Assembly (NCBI RefSeq): GCF_001665685.1
Contig: NZ_LZTB01000013.1
Coordinates: 1 to 64,000 of the forward strand
Length of the DNA stretch: 64,000 nt
Origin: Mycobacterium sp. 852013-50091_SCH5140682
Lineage (GTDB): Bacteria; Actinomycetota; Actinomycetes; Mycobacteriales; Mycobacteriaceae
Direction of reading: 5' to 3'
In this document: positions 1 to 9,451 of the stretch, in pieces
Layout: the number at the start of each line of letters is the position of its first letter
Numbering within the stretch: position 1 is the first letter of the stretch
Made by a program: the position numbers and the translations under genes
Notes under the pieces: generated by a model
What the model was told of the DNA's origin: nothing
Databases searched by the model: none
The model's input: only the letters and a program-made list of their open reading frames with translations

Positions 1-6
1 ATGCGA

Positions 7-39
7 TCGTCGGCAGCGTCAGATGTGTATAAGAGACAG
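7..39 (+). other. Nextera (Tn5) sequencing adapter left at contig end
   Basis: These 33 bases match the Illumina Nextera read-1 transposase adapter: TCGTCGGCAGCGTC followed by the 19-base Tn5 mosaic end AGATGTGTATAAGAGACAG. The match is exact from memory. The six bases before it are of unknown origin. This is library contamination at a contig terminus, not a natural transposon, and genomic sequence begins at about position 40. Confidence 0.97.
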
Positions 40-890
40 GGGACGGCCGGTGCCCCGGACAGGGCGTCGCGGGCGGCTCTGGCCATTTCCCCGGCCGATG
101 CGTACCGGTGGGTGGGGTCCTTGGCCATGCCGCGGGCGATGACGTCATCGAATGCGCGCGGTATGCCGCGGCGCATGATGCTCGGCCGCGGCGGGGCGGA
201 GAACATGTGGGCGCTCATGAGCTGGCGGAGATCGCCGGTCTCGAACGGCGGCCGGCCGATGAGGCATTCGTAGAGCAGGCAGGTCAGCGCGTAGATATCG
301 GCGGGCGGCCCCACGGTGGCGCCGGAGAACCGCTCCGGCGCCATGTAGGCACTGGACCCGATCAGCACGCCCGTCATCGTCACGGTCGCCTCACCGCCGA
401 TGTGGGCGATGCCGAAGTCCACGAGGTACGCGAAATCGTCGCCGGTGAGAAGGACGTTCTCGGGTTTGATGTCGCGGTGCACCAGACCGTCGGTGTGCGC
501 GGCATCGAGGGCTGACGCCACCTGTGTGACGATCGACACGGTCCGCGCGGGATCGAGCGGGCCGTTGGTCCTCAGCACTTCTTTGACGCTGGCCCCCTCC
601 ACCAGTCGCATGTCGATGTAGAGGACACCATCAATGTCGCCGAAGTCGTGCACCGGGATCACGTGGGGTTCCTGCAGCCGCGCGGCTGCCCGCGACTCGC
701 GACGAAACCGCGCCTGATAGCTCCGGTCGGCAGCCACCTCGGTGCGGAGCAGTTTCACCGCGACCATCCGGTCCTTCACCGTGTCGTAGGCGCGGTACAC
801 CTCCCCCATTCCCCCGACGCCTATCAGCGACCTCAGTTCATACGGCCCGAACCGGGTGCCGACGCGCGGGGCGTCGTGGGGGGATGCCAT
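40..890 (-). CDS. Serine/threonine protein kinase, truncated by contig end
   Basis: Hanks-type kinase domain, reading from ATG at 890 to the contig end, so only about 283 N-terminal residues are present. Visible motifs are the glycine loop GVGGMGEVY (about residues 24-32), the ATP-binding lysine in VAVKLL (K46), the catalytic loop HRDIKPEN (D140) and DFG (158-160). The Arg before the catalytic Asp makes it an RD kinase, normally activated by phosphorylation of the activation loop. A good ribosome site (AAAGGA) precedes the start. In mycobacteria such kinases usually carry a transmembrane segment and a C-terminal sensor domain, which would lie off the contig. It resembles the PknF/PknH group, but the missing sensor prevents a precise name. 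Confidence 0.93.
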
Positions 891-1064
891 TCCACGATCC
901 TTTCGGCCGCCTGGACACGGTCTGCGACCACCATCCGGGCAGACGACCGTCAGGTCGCCGGTGCACCAGGCGTCGCGGTATCCAGGCGGAGCGGTCGCGC
1001 GACGCGGTTTCACCGAGCCCGGGCGGGACGCGGTGGTCTCGGGAACGAGGATAGCCGGAGGTCG

Positions 1065-2321
1065 TCAGTCGAACGACGAGTGCGGCGCTCCGATGCCCGG
1101 GTCGATCGTGACCGGGCCCGATGCCGAGGGCGTCACCGGGAAGTCGAAGATGGCGGTCGGGATGTACACCGTCGCACAGGCATTCGGGATGTCCACCACG
1201 CCCGAAAGGCGACCCTCGATCGGTGCGGCACCCAGCAAGAGATACGCCTGCTCAGGGCTGTAGCCGAACTTCGTCAGGTAGTCGATGGCGTGCAGGCAGG
1301 CGCGTTGATACGACAGGTGCGAGTCCAGGTAGCGCTGTTCTCCGTCGAGGGTGACCGAGGTGCCGGAGAACGCCAGCCACTCCGAGTACTGCGGATCGGT
1401 GTTGCCGGGCATGAATATGGCGTTCTCCCCCACGCCGTAGGTCTCCATGCCGCCGGGGATCACGTCGACCCGCAGATCGATGAAGCCGCCCATCTCGATG
1501 GCGCCGCAGAAGGTGATCTCGCCGTCGCCCTGGGAGAAGTGCAGATCGCCGACCGAGAGGTTGGCTCCGTCGACGTACACCGGATAGAACACCCGGCTGC
1601 CCTTGGTGAGGTTCTTGATGTCCTGGTTGCCGCCGTTCTCCCGCGGCGGGGCGGTGCGGGCGGCTTCGGCGGCGGCCTTGGTGAAAGCATCCCCGGTGAG
1701 GCCGCCGAGGATCGCGTCACGCGGCTCGGGCGGCAGCGCCAGCGGTGGCACCCGATCGGGGTCGGTGGCGATCAGGGCGGCCTCGCGGGTATTCCACTTG
1801 GCCAACAAGCCCGTCGAGGGCGCCGTGCCCATCAGGCCGGGGTGCACGATGCCGGTGAACTCGACGTGCGGGACGTGGCGTGAAGTGGCCTTCTGGCCGG
1901 AGAAGTCCCAGATGGCCTTGTAGGCGTCGGGGAACTGATCGGTCAGGAATCCGCCACCGTTGAGCTTGGGGAAGATGCCCGTGTAACCCCAGCCCTGGCC
2001 GGCCAGCGGACCGGAATCCTCCTGCGGGATCGGCCCGACGTCGAGGATGTCGACGATCAGCAGGTCACCCGGCTTGGCACCTTCGACGGCGATCGGACCG
2101 GACAGCACGTGCACCGTCGTCAGCGGCGCGTTGAGGATGTCGTCGGCGGAGTCGTCGTTGACGATCGCACCGTCGAACCACTCGCGACAGTGCACGCGGA
2201 ACGAGTCACCCTTCTTCACCGTGACCGCGGCCGGAATGTCCGGGTGCCACCGGTTGTGCCCCAGCTTCTCCTGATCGGTGAACTTCTTGGTCGAATCGAG
2301 CGGGAACACAACTTCGGGCAT
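1065..2321 (-). CDS. fmdA: Formamidase (acetamidase/formamidase family)
   Basis: A 418-residue protein of the FmdA/AmdA family, which hydrolyses formamide or short aliphatic amides to the acid and ammonia in the cytoplasm. The N-terminus MPEVVFPLDSTKKFTDQEKL and the internal region HNRWHPDIPAAVTVKKGDSF are typical of bacterial formamidases, and the length fits the family. ATG at 2321 is chosen over an upstream extension because GGAGG lies five bases before it and the family begins here. It follows fmdB by 10 bases on the same strand, so the two are probably co-transcribed and serve in nitrogen scavenging. The substrate (formamide or acetamide) cannot be settled by reading. Confidence 0.93.
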   Translation of the reverse strand: MPEVVFPLDSTKKFTDQEKLGHNRWHPDIPAAVTVKKGDSFRVHCREWFDGAIVNDDSADDILNAPLTTVHVLSGPIAVEGAKPGDLLIVDILDVGPIPQEDSGPLAGQGWGYTGIFPKLNGGGFLTDQFPDAYKAIWDFSGQKATSRHVPHVEFTGIVHPGLMGTAPSTGLLAKWNTREAALIATDPDRVPPLALPPEPRDAILGGLTGDAFTKAAAEAARTAPPRENGGNQDIKNLTKGSRVFYPVYVDGANLSVGDLHFSQGDGEITFCGAIEMGGFIDLRVDVIPGGMETYGVGENAIFMPGNTDPQYSEWLAFSGTSVTLDGEQRYLDSHLSYQRACLHAIDYLTKFGYSPEQAYLLLGAAPIEGRLSGVVDIPNACATVYIPTAIFDFPVTPSASGPVTIDPGIGAPHSSFD

Positions 2322-2331
2322 TGATCCTCCT

Positions 2332-2616
2332 TCAGGGGCGGGGCAATTTTTGGTGAAGCGGGTTACGGGAGACCTTCTGCCGCCGAAGCGACGGTGAGGG
2401 CGAGGTGACGACGGCAGGACGATCGGCGGTGGCGCGCGTCGAGTCCTGCAGCGCCATCGCGGTCTTGTCGGCACGGCCGAGGTTGGGCGACGACATCATC
2501 CGGCGGGCCGCACCGCTACAGCTCGGGCAGTCGATCACGTCGGGACGCGCATCCATCGCAAACCGTCGTTCGGTGGTGGGGCAACCGGAGTCGCAGCGAA
2601 ACACGTACAGAACCAA
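2332..2616 (-). CDS. fmdB: FmdB-family zinc-ribbon protein
   Basis: A 94-residue protein with an N-terminal zinc ribbon made of CDSGC and CPSC about 25 residues apart, the signature of the FmdB putative regulatory family that often sits beside formamidase genes. The remaining half is polar and probably disordered. The start is TTG at 2616, giving the usual family N-terminus (LVLYVFRC), with GAGGAAAG just upstream. It lies directly upstream of fmdA on the same strand. The molecular role of FmdB proteins is not well established, so a regulatory function is an inference from the family name. Confidence 0.85.
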   Translation of the reverse strand: MVLYVFRCDSGCPTTERRFAMDARPDVIDCPSCSGAARRMMSSPNLGRADKTAMALQDSTRATADRPAVVTSPSPSLRRQKVSRNPLHQKLPRP

Positions 2617-2705
2617 CGGCTTTCCTCACCATCTCCGGAACTGCGGTCGAGTTATGAGCCACCCTACCCACGGATGGCACTGTGCGCGCGCCACTTTGAC
2701 AAAAA

Positions 2706-2722
2706 AATTTCCATCTGGAATT
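2706..2722. promoter_or_regulatory. Inverted repeat in the fmdB / formamidase divergent promoter region
   Basis: AATTTCC and GGAATT flank four bases in an unusually A/T-rich stretch that begins with a run of seven A. It sits between the divergent fmdB and the second formamidase-family gene, where an operator controlling both would be expected. One arm has an extra base, so the symmetry is imperfect. Confidence 0.35.
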
Positions 2723-2796
2723 GATTTTCGTATCCGACTCGACGTCATCCTGAAACTCTGGTGCCGAGTGGCCTTGTATCCGTAAGGATGTCCGTC

Positions 2797-3816
2797 ATGG
2801 ACCACATCACCTTCGTGCCGACCGTCGAGCAGATGAACTACACCTTCGGCGGCGCCGAACCCGTCATGCGGATCAAGCCCGGCACGGTGTTGACCCTCTG
2901 GGCCGAGGACGCCTTCGGTGGCCGCATCACCAGCCTCGACTCGGTGGCCACCGTCGCACTGGACACCGAGGACCTCAATCCGCAGACCGGCCCGTTCTGG
3001 ATCGAAGGCGCCGAGCCCGGTGACACCCTCGCGGTCCATCTGGTCGACCTCACCCCGGCCCGCAGCTGGGGCGCGTCGACGCTGATCCCGTTCTTCGGCG
3101 GGCTGACCAGCATCCCGGTCAGTCCCACCCTGCAGGACCCGTTGCCCGAGCGCACCTGGATCTACGAATACGACTCGGCCGCACGCACAGTGGGCTTCTC
3201 GGCCCGGGGCAGCGACTTCGAGCTGACGTTGCCCGCCAACCCGATGCTGGGCACCGTCGGGGTCGCCCCCGCGCGCCGGGAGGTCCGCAGCTCACTGGTG
3301 CCCGACGCGTTCGGCGGCAACATGGACTCGCCGGACATGACCGCGGGCGCCACCTGTTATCTCCGGGTCAACGTCGAGGGCGCGCTGTTCTCGCTCGGTG
3401 ACGGGCACTACCGCCAGGGCGAGGGCGAAGCGTGCGGTACCGCCGTCGAGGGCGCCATGAACATCACGGCCATCGTCGACCTCATCAAGGGCGGCGGTGG
3501 CCCGGCGTGGCCGCGGCTGGAGACCGACACCCATCTGCTGGCGATCGGTTCCGGGCGCCCGCTGGAAGAGGCGTGGCGGGCCGGCCAGGTGGAGATGATC
3601 ACGTGGCTGGGCGAGCTCTACGGCCTCGACCGGCTCGACGCCTACCAGCTTCTGACGCAGATCGCGCTCGCGCCGATCGCCAATGTCGTCGACGTGAACT
3701 ACAGCTCGGCGACCAAGATCGACAAGCGGCTGCTGCCGCCTGCGGCCGCCTACGGCGGAATTCACGCGGAGCTGCGCAGCGCTGCGCGGGCGCTCGGCGC
3801 CATCTCCTATCCGTAG
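2797..3816 (+). CDS. Acetamidase/formamidase family protein
   Basis: A 339-residue amidase of the acetamidase/formamidase family, shorter than fmdA and divergent from it. The sequence begins [19 protein letters not shown] and holds conserved blocks such as [31 protein letters not shown] and [17 protein letters not shown], which are typical of the short branch. ATG at 2797 is preferred because AAGGA lies eight bases upstream; ATG at 2788 is too close to that ribosome site. It probably hydrolyses a small amide for nitrogen supply. Two family members face away from each other around one promoter region, which suggests shared control. Confidence 0.88.
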   Translation: MDHITFVPTVEQMNYTFGGAEPVMRIKPGTVLTLWAEDAFGGRITSLDSVATVALDTEDLNPQTGPFWIEGAEPGDTLAVHLVDLTPARSWGASTLIPFFGGLTSIPVSPTLQDPLPERTWIYEYDSAARTVGFSARGSDFELTLPANPMLGTVGVAPARREVRSSLVPDAFGGNMDSPDMTAGATCYLRVNVEGALFSLGDGHYRQGEGEACGTAVEGAMNITAIVDLIKGGGGPAWPRLETDTHLLAIGSGRPLEEAWRAGQVEMITWLGELYGLDRLDAYQLLTQIALAPIANVVDVNYSSATKIDKRLLPPAAAYGGIHAELRSAARALGAISYP

Positions 3817-3895
3817 GGGGCTCACTAAACGACCGCTCAACGGGATAAGGTCGGCCGCAGCCCTGCCCGAATCCGATACCAAGGTATTTCTCCCG

Positions 3896-6751
3896 ATGGC
3901 CGATCCCAGCAAATCCACGACGACCCACGCCGGGATCGCTCGTTGGATTCGCCGACTCGCCATTCCGATCATCCTCGGGTGGATCGGCCTGGTCGTCGTG
4001 CTCAACATGACCGTGCCTCAGCTCGAGGCCGTCGCACAGATGCGGTCGGTCTCGATGAGTCCGGACGAGGCGCCGTCGGTGATCGCGATGAAGCGCGTCG
4101 GTGTGGTCTTCGACGAGTTCCACTCCGACAGCTCCGCGATGATCGTGCTCGAAGGCGACAAGCCGCTCGGCGACGATGCGCACTACTTCTACAACGACAT
4201 GGTCGCCAAGCTGAAGGCCGACACCAAGCATGTCGAACACGTCCAGGATTTCTGGGGTGATCCGCTGACCAAGGCCGGCGCCCAGAGCAACGACCTCAGA
4301 GCCGCCTACGTACAGGTCTATCTCGTCGGCAACATGGGTGAGACCTTGGCCAACGAGTCGGTGGAGTCGGTCCAGAAGCTGGTCAAAGGCCTGTCCCCGC
4401 CTCCCGGCGTCCAGGTGTACGTGACCGGCCCGACGGCACTGGCCGCCGATCAGCAGATTTCCGCCGACCGCAGCGTCCAGATGATCGAGATGGTCACCTT
4501 CGTCGTGATCATCACGATGCTGCTCCTGGTCTACCGATCGGTGATCACCGTGATCATCGTGCTGGTCATGGTGGTCCTGGAGTTGTCGGCGGCGCGTGGC
4601 GTGGTCGCGTTCCTCGGCTATCACAACCTGATCGGGCTGACACCGTTCGCCACTCAGCTGTTGGTCACGCTGGCGATCGCCGCCGCAACGGACTACGCGA
4701 TCTTCCTCATCGGCCGCTATCAGGAGGCCCGGGGCAACGGCGAGGACCGGGAACAGGCTTACTACACGATGTTCCACGGCACTGCGCACGTGGTGCTGGG
4801 CTCGGGTATGACGATCGCGGGCGCGACGTTCTGTCTGCATTTCACCCGCTTGCCGTATTTCCAATCGCTGGGTATCCCGATGGCGGTCGGCATGGTGGTC
4901 GCGGTGTTCGCGGCGCTGACTCTCGGGCCTGCGCTGGTCACGGTGACGAGCCGGTTCGGGCGCACGCTGGAGCCCCGGCGAGCCATGCGAATCCGGGGTT
5001 GGCGACGCTTGGGTGCTTTCGTCGTGCGCTGGCCGGGACCGGTTCTGCTCGGCACCATCCTGCTGTCGTTGGTCGGGCTGCTGACGCTGCCGGGCTACCG
5101 GACCAACTACAACGACCGCAATTACCTGCCCGCCGATCTGCCCGCCAACGCGGGATACGCCGCCGCCGAACGCCACTTTGCGCCGGCCAAGATGAATCCC
5201 GAGTTGCTGCTCATCGAAACCGACCACGACGTACGCAACTCGGCCGACTTCCTGGTGATCGACAAGATCGCCAAGGCCATCTTCCAGGTGCCCGGCATCG
5301 GCAGTGTGCAGGCCATCACGCGTCCGGACGGTAAACCGCTGAAGTTCAGCACGATTCCTGCCCAGATGAGCATGGGCGGGGTCATGCAGACGATGAACCG
5401 CAAGTATCTGACCGACCGGGCCGACGACATGCTGCTGCAGGCCGACGACATGCAGAAGACCATCGACATCATGGACCGGATGATCACGCTCATGGAGGAG
5501 ATGAGCGCGACGACGCACAGCATGGTCGGCAAGACCCACGTCATGGTCACCGACGTCGCCGAATTGCGGGACAGCATCTCCGATTTCGACGACTTCCTGC
5601 GCCCGCTGCGCAACTACCTGTACTGGGAACCGCACTGCTACGACATCCCGATGTGCTGGTCGATGCGGTCGGTGTTCGACGGCCTCGACGGCGTCGACAC
5701 CATGACGGCGGCCATCCAGGAGTTGCTGCCCGACATGGACCGACTCGACGCGCTCATGCCGCAGATGGCGGCGATGATGCAGCCGCAGATCGAGACCATG
5801 AAGAGCACCAAGACGATGATGCTCACCATGTACCAGACCCAGAAGGGTCTGCAGGATCAGATGGCGGCCATGCAGGACGGCCAATCCGCCATGGGTGACG
5901 CGTTCAACGATTCGAAGAACGACGACACGTTCTACCTGCCGCCGGAGACGTTCAACAACAGCGACTTCAAACGCGGCATGAAGAGCTTCATCTCCCCCGA
6001 CGGAAAAGCCGTGCGGTTCATGATCTCCCATGAGGGCGACCCGCTTACGGCAGACGGCATCAAGCTGATCGACGGGATCAAGCTGGCCGCCAAAGAAGCC
6101 ATGAAGAACACGCCGTTCGAAGGGTCCAAGATCTATCTGGGCGGCACCGCCGCGACGTTCAAGGACATGCAGGAAGGCAACAACTACGACCTGATCATCG
6201 CCGGCATCTCGGCGCTGTCGCTGATCTTCATCATCATGCTGCTCATCACTCGCAGCCTGGTGGCCGCGGCCGTGATCGTGGGGACGGTGCTGGTTTCGCT
6301 GGGCACGTCGTTCGGGTTGTCGGTCCTGGTATGGCAACACCTGATCGGGATCGAGCTGCACTTCATGGTGATGGCGATGGCGGTCATCGTGCTGCTGGCC
6401 GTGGGCGCCGACTACAACCTGCTGCTCGTCGCGCGGCTCAAGGAGGAGTTACCGGCGGGCATCAATACCGGCATCATCCGGGCCATGGGCGGCAGCGGCT
6501 CGGTGGTGACGGCCGCGGGCCTGGTGTTCGCGTTCACCATGATGTCGATGGTGGTCAGTGAGATGACCGTGGTGGCACAGGTCGGTTCGACGATCGGGTT
6601 GGGTCTGCTGTTCGACACGTTGGTGATCCGGTCGTTCATGACGCCGTCCATCGCGGCGTTGATGGGTCCGTGGTTCTGGTGGCCGCAGAGGGTTCGGCAG
6701 CGCCCGGCGCGGGGCGTGGTGGCGCGGGCGCTGGAGCGCTCGAGCTCCTAG
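3896..6751 (+). CDS. MMPL-family RND transporter
   Basis: A 951-residue MmpL protein of the inner membrane. Members use the proton gradient to export lipids, siderophores or drugs. The first transmembrane helix is near residues 20-40 ([16 protein letters not shown]). The two Asp-Tyr proton-relay pairs are visible as ATDYAIF (about residue 265) and ADYNLLL (about 838). Between the two membrane halves is a long Met/Asp-rich helical hairpin with CYDIPMCW at its tip, typical of the MmpL4/MmpL5 type. Such proteins normally work with a small MmpS partner, but no mmpS is adjacent. Its stop shares a palindromic CTAG with the convergent TetR gene. The cargo is unknown. Confidence 0.93.
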   Translation: MADPSKSTTTHAGIARWIRRLAIPIILGWIGLVVVLNMTVPQLEAVAQMRSVSMSPDEAPSVIAMKRVGVVFDEFHSDSSAMIVLEGDKPLGDDAHYFYNDMVAKLKADTKHVEHVQDFWGDPLTKAGAQSNDLRAAYVQVYLVGNMGETLANESVESVQKLVKGLSPPPGVQVYVTGPTALAADQQISADRSVQMIEMVTFVVIITMLLLVYRSVITVIIVLVMVVLELSAARGVVAFLGYHNLIGLTPFATQLLVTLAIAAATDYAIFLIGRYQEARGNGEDREQAYYTMFHGTAHVVLGSGMTIAGATFCLHFTRLPYFQSLGIPMAVGMVVAVFAALTLGPALVTVTSRFGRTLEPRRAMRIRGWRRLGAFVVRWPGPVLLGTILLSLVGLLTLPGYRTNYNDRNYLPADLPANAGYAAAERHFAPAKMNPELLLIETDHDVRNSADFLVIDKIAKAIFQVPGIGSVQAITRPDGKPLKFSTIPAQMSMGGVMQTMNRKYLTDRADDMLLQADDMQKTIDIMDRMITLMEEMSATTHSMVGKTHVMVTDVAELRDSISDFDDFLRPLRNYLYWEPHCYDIPMCWSMRSVFDGLDGVDTMTAAIQELLPDMDRLDALMPQMAAMMQPQIETMKSTKTMMLTMYQTQKGLQDQMAAMQDGQSAMGDAFNDSKNDDTFYLPPETFNNSDFKRGMKSFISPDGKAVRFMISHEGDPLTADGIKLIDGIKLAAKEAMKNTPFEGSKIYLGGTAATFKDMQEGNNYDLIIAGISALSLIFIIMLLITRSLVAAAVIVGTVLVSLGTSFGLSVLVWQHLIGIELHFMVMAMAVIVLLAVGADYNLLLVARLKEELPAGINTGIIRAMGGSGSVVTAAGLVFAFTMMSMVVSEMTVVAQVGSTIGLGLLFDTLVIRSFMTPSIAALMGPWFWWPQRVRQRPARGVVARALERSSS

Positions 6752-7311
6752 CCCATGACCGACGCCGCGATCAGGAGGTCGGCGGCGGCGTCGACCCGCG
6801 GTCGGTCCTTGGTGACCAGCGCGTCCTGGCACAGCCCACGCAGCCCGGACACCACGAGAGTGGCACGTGCGCAAGCGTCCTCGTCGGCGTATCCGATGGT
6901 GCGCAACGCCGCGGCGATCGGTCCGATCATCACCTCGACCGCCGTGCGGGCCGACTCGCCGTAGGTCTCGGGGTCGGTGACGGCCAGGCTCAGGACCTGC
7001 AGGAGCAGCCGGACATTGCGGCGCTCACCCCCGCGGGTCAGCTCGCGCCACATCGTGCGGGCGGCGTCGGTGAACTGTTGTGCGGTGGTGACGTCACTGA
7101 ACATCTCCCCCAGCTGCGGACGGCTCGCGTCGAGGGCCTGGGTGAGCAGCTCGGCGCGATCGCCGAAGTAGTACAGCAGCATCCGTTTGCTGGTGCCCAG
7201 CGCCTGCGCCATGGGCGCCAGTGACATATCGCCGATGCCGTGCTGTTCGAGATAGGCCACGACCGCCTTCAACAGCTCTTCACGTTTGACGGGATCTGCG
7301 GTTCGGGCCAC
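6748..7311 (-). CDS. TetR-family transcriptional regulator
   Basis: A 187-residue TetR regulator with the N-terminal helix-turn-helix ([28 protein letters not shown], about residues 29-56) and a variable ligand domain. The start is GTG at 7311. There is no separate ribosome site, but a promoter on this strand (TTGACT at 7346-7341, 17-base spacer, TACAGT at 7323-7318) would begin transcription at or next to the GTG, so the mRNA is probably leaderless. It is divergent from an FAD monooxygenase and convergent with the MmpL gene, overlapping it by four bases. The two strong palindromes in its promoter region are the likely operators, so it probably represses itself and the monooxygenase. Confidence 0.9.
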   Translation of the reverse strand: MARTADPVKREELLKAVVAYLEQHGIGDMSLAPMAQALGTSKRMLLYYFGDRAELLTQALDASRPQLGEMFSDVTTAQQFTDAARTMWRELTRGGERRNVRLLLQVLSLAVTDPETYGESARTAVEVMIGPIAAALRTIGYADEDACARATLVVSGLRGLCQDALVTKDRPRVDAAADLLIAASVMG

Positions 7312-7314
7312 CCC

Positions 7315-7364
7315 TTGACTGTACCGATCGGTACGTTTATAGTCAATCTTGTATCGATCGGTAC
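7315..7364 (+). promoter_or_regulatory. Divergent promoters with two TetR operators
   Basis: The monooxygenase-strand promoter reads TTGACT (7315-7320), 17 bases, TATAGT (7338-7343). The perfect 14-base palindrome GTACCGATCGGTAC (7321-7334) fills its spacer. A second copy with one change, GTATCGATCGGTAC, lies at 7351-7364, 30 bases away and about at the start of transcription. The same segment read in reverse gives a second good promoter for the tetR gene. A repressor bound here would block both directions. Confidence 0.85.
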
Positions 7365-7388
7365 ACGTATTGCGGAGAAAGGTGAACC

Positions 7389-8564
7389 ATGACCGGCCCG
7401 AGAGTCGCCGTCATCGGCGCAGGCATCGGTGGACTGAGCGCCGCGATCGCGCTGCGCGCCAACGGCATCGACGCGACCGTGTACGAACAGGCCCATGAGC
7501 TCAAGGCGCTCGGCGCCGGAGTGGCCATCGCAACCAACGGATCGCGAGTGCTCAAGCACCTCGGCGTGGGCGATGCCCTGACGAAGGTTGCCGGCCCGGT
7601 GACGCATTACCGCTTTCGCACCTGGCAGGCCGAGCCCATCGCGGGTGAACCGTCGACGCTGTCATTCGGCGATCCGGCCCGCACCTGGTTTCTGCATCGC
7701 GGCGAGTTCCAGCAGGTACTCGCCGACACACTGCCCTCTGACTCGCTGCGCCTGGGCCGATCCTGCGTCGGCGCCACCGAGCACGCCGACGGCGTGCGCG
7801 TCGAGTTCGCCGACGGCACAACGGTCGACGCCGATCTGGTCGTCGGCGCCGACGGCATCCATTCACGTCTTCAAGGCACGGTGACCGCGCCTGCCGAACC
7901 GGTCAGCGAGGGAATCATGGCCTACCGCGGCTTGATTCCCGCCGAACGGGTCGACGGGATCGCCGACATGCACGCCAGTTCCATGTGGCTGGGGCCCCGG
8001 CAGAGCTTCCTGGCCTACCCGGTTTCGGCGGGCCGGCTGCTCAATATCGTCGCGTTCGTGCCGACCAATCTCACCGTTGCCGAATCCTGGACCGCGCCAG
8101 GCGATGTCGCCGAACTCGCCGCCGCCTACCGCGGTTGGGATCCCCAGGTGAGCGCCATCATCGACGCGATGGATTCGACCTTCCGGTGGGGCATCTACGA
8201 TCGCGAACCGCTCGACCGCTGGTCATCGGATCGCATCACCCTGCTCGGCGACAGTGCCCACGCGGTCACTCCACACCTCGGGCAAGGCGCCAACCAGGCC
8301 ATCGAAGATGCCATGACCTTGGCGGTACTGCTCCGCGGCGCACGACCCGACGAACTGCCAGAGCGGTTGCGCCGCTACGAAACTCTGCGGATGAAGCGCA
8401 CCGGCCAGGTCCGCGCACAGGCTCGCGCCGCCGGGCGTATCTACCGGTCCACGGAGCTGACGCCACGCGCCCAGGCCGAACAACTGCAGACCATTCTCGA
8501 CAGCGTCGCGATCAACACCTACGACGCCCAGCAGGTGGCCGAGACGGCGCTGGCCACCGCCTGA
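7389..8564 (+). CDS. FAD-dependent aromatic-type monooxygenase
   Basis: A 391-residue class A flavoprotein monooxygenase related to salicylate and 6-hydroxynicotinate hydroxylases. It has the Rossmann FAD fingerprint VIGAGIGGLSAAIAL (residues 9-23), the DG motif in DLVVGADGIHSRL, and the second FAD motif GDSAHAVTPHLGQGANQAIEDA near residue 290. The protein should be cytoplasmic and use NAD(P)H and oxygen. ATG at 7389 has GAGAAAGG six bases upstream. It is controlled by a promoter with a TetR operator in the spacer, so it is probably induced by a compound it degrades or detoxifies. Homology of this broad family does not reveal the substrate. Confidence 0.9.
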   Translation: MTGPRVAVIGAGIGGLSAAIALRANGIDATVYEQAHELKALGAGVAIATNGSRVLKHLGVGDALTKVAGPVTHYRFRTWQAEPIAGEPSTLSFGDPARTWFLHRGEFQQVLADTLPSDSLRLGRSCVGATEHADGVRVEFADGTTVDADLVVGADGIHSRLQGTVTAPAEPVSEGIMAYRGLIPAERVDGIADMHASSMWLGPRQSFLAYPVSAGRLLNIVAFVPTNLTVAESWTAPGDVAELAAAYRGWDPQVSAIIDAMDSTFRWGIYDREPLDRWSSDRITLLGDSAHAVTPHLGQGANQAIEDAMTLAVLLRGARPDELPERLRRYETLRMKRTGQVRAQARAAGRIYRSTELTPRAQAEQLQTILDSVAINTYDAQQVAETALATA

Positions 8565-8567
8565 GTG

Positions 8568-8990
8568 TCACTTGCGGACCAGTTCGAAGACGGGAATCAC
8601 CCGATCGGTGCGCGTCTCGTAGTCGGCGAACCCTGGTGCTCGCTGCGTGACGATCTGGTAGATGCGGTCCCGCTCATCGCGAGGAAGTTCACGCGCGGTG
8701 ACGGGCGCGGGGGCGTCGGTACCGATCTCGACCGTGACGTCCGGGTTGGCCCGAATATTGAAGGCCCACGAGGGATCCCGGTCCCGTCCCGCTGACGATC
8801 CGACGATGTAGATGGCCCCGTCGATGTCGAAGTAGGCAACCGGATTGACCCGCTGCGCCCCGCTCTTGGCACCCGTGGAGGTGAGCAGCAACAGCGGGAA
8901 TCCCTCGAACTGGCCGCCGACCTTGCCACCGTTGGCGCGGAACTCCTCGATGTTGCGTTCGTTGAAGTCGCGTTCGCCCTGATCCGTCAT
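8568..8990 (-). CDS. Nitroreductase / deazaflavin-dependent oxidoreductase family protein
   Basis: A 140-residue single-domain protein of the F420H2-dependent Ddn-like family (DUF385). It shows the typical progression FEGFPLLLLTSTGAKSGAQRVNPVAYF followed by YIVGSSAGRDRDPSWAFNIRANPDVTVEIG. Members have a split beta-barrel fold and reduce quinones or nitroaromatics using F420H2 or a flavin. It is convergent with the FAD monooxygenase, with only three bases between the two stops. The physiological substrate is unknown. The cofactor is inferred from the family, which is greatly expanded in mycobacteria. Confidence 0.9.
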   Translation of the reverse strand: MTDQGERDFNERNIEEFRANGGKVGGQFEGFPLLLLTSTGAKSGAQRVNPVAYFDIDGAIYIVGSSAGRDRDPSWAFNIRANPDVTVEIGTDAPAPVTARELPRDERDRIYQIVTQRAPGFADYETRTDRVIPVFELVRK

Positions 8991-9016
8991 GGCTTCATCG
9001 TGGCACGTTTACGGGA

Positions 9017-9157
9017 CTACCTGCCGAGAGCGGCGAGTTCCTGTGGCGTGACCAGACGCTCCTGCTCGGCGGGATAGCGCCGGCTCATGATGGGGCGACG
9101 GATCAGCAGGAGGGCGATCCGCGCGGTTCGCGTGTCGAACGTTCGGCTCATGTTCAC
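9017..9157 (-). CDS. Possible small basic protein
   Basis: A 46-residue reading frame from GTG at 9157, with GGAG seven bases upstream. It contains an Arg-rich N-terminal half (MSRTFDTRTARIALLLIRRP) and a polar C-terminus (AEQERLVTPQELAALGR). It follows the nitroreductase upstream on the same strand but is read into a short gap. I recognise no family. The ribosome site is the only support beyond the open frame. Confidence 0.3.
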   Translation of the reverse strand: MNMSRTFDTRTARIALLLIRRPIMSRRYPAEQERLVTPQELAALGR

Positions 9158-9374
9158 GGTTTCACTCCATCCCTCTGATCGTCCGTCGAATACACGACGT
9201 GTAGGGCCGCCAGGTTCACCTGGGAAGTGATCTCGCGCCCTTCGTGCACTCATATCACTCTGGAAACATTGGACTTCTTCTGTCACTTTTAGAACACGAC
9301 TCAGTCACATCTCGCACCCTATGGCGCGCCTTAAGCATTTCCAGTAGGCGACTGTGAGAAAGTGCCGCGCTCCC

Positions 9375-9435
9375 GCCGACACTACGGTTTCTTGTGCATT
9401 TTCGGGGATTTGACGCCAAGACCCGTAGTCTCGGC
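9375..9435. terminator. Degenerate long hairpin, repeat-like
   Basis: GCCGACACTACGG (9375-9387) pairs with CCGTAGTCTCGGC (9423-9435), with one mismatch around a 35-base interior that pairs only partly. The outer arm closely matches the hairpin at 31256-31316. It lies downstream of the DUF4185 gene, where a terminator is expected. It also resembles a dispersed palindromic repeat. Confidence 0.5.
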
Positions 9436-9451
9436 GAAGTGGTCGAACCCG

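Noticed and set aside
7-39. Tn5 mosaic end as a natural mobile element.
   Set aside because: It is joined to the Nextera read-1 adapter at a contig end and has no transposase or second end.
3599-6361. A 920-residue open frame on the minus strand opposite the MmpL gene.
   Set aside because: It mirrors codon positions of the MmpL gene, is made of His/Arg/Asp-rich low-complexity text, and has no domain or ribosome site. High GC makes such antisense frames common.
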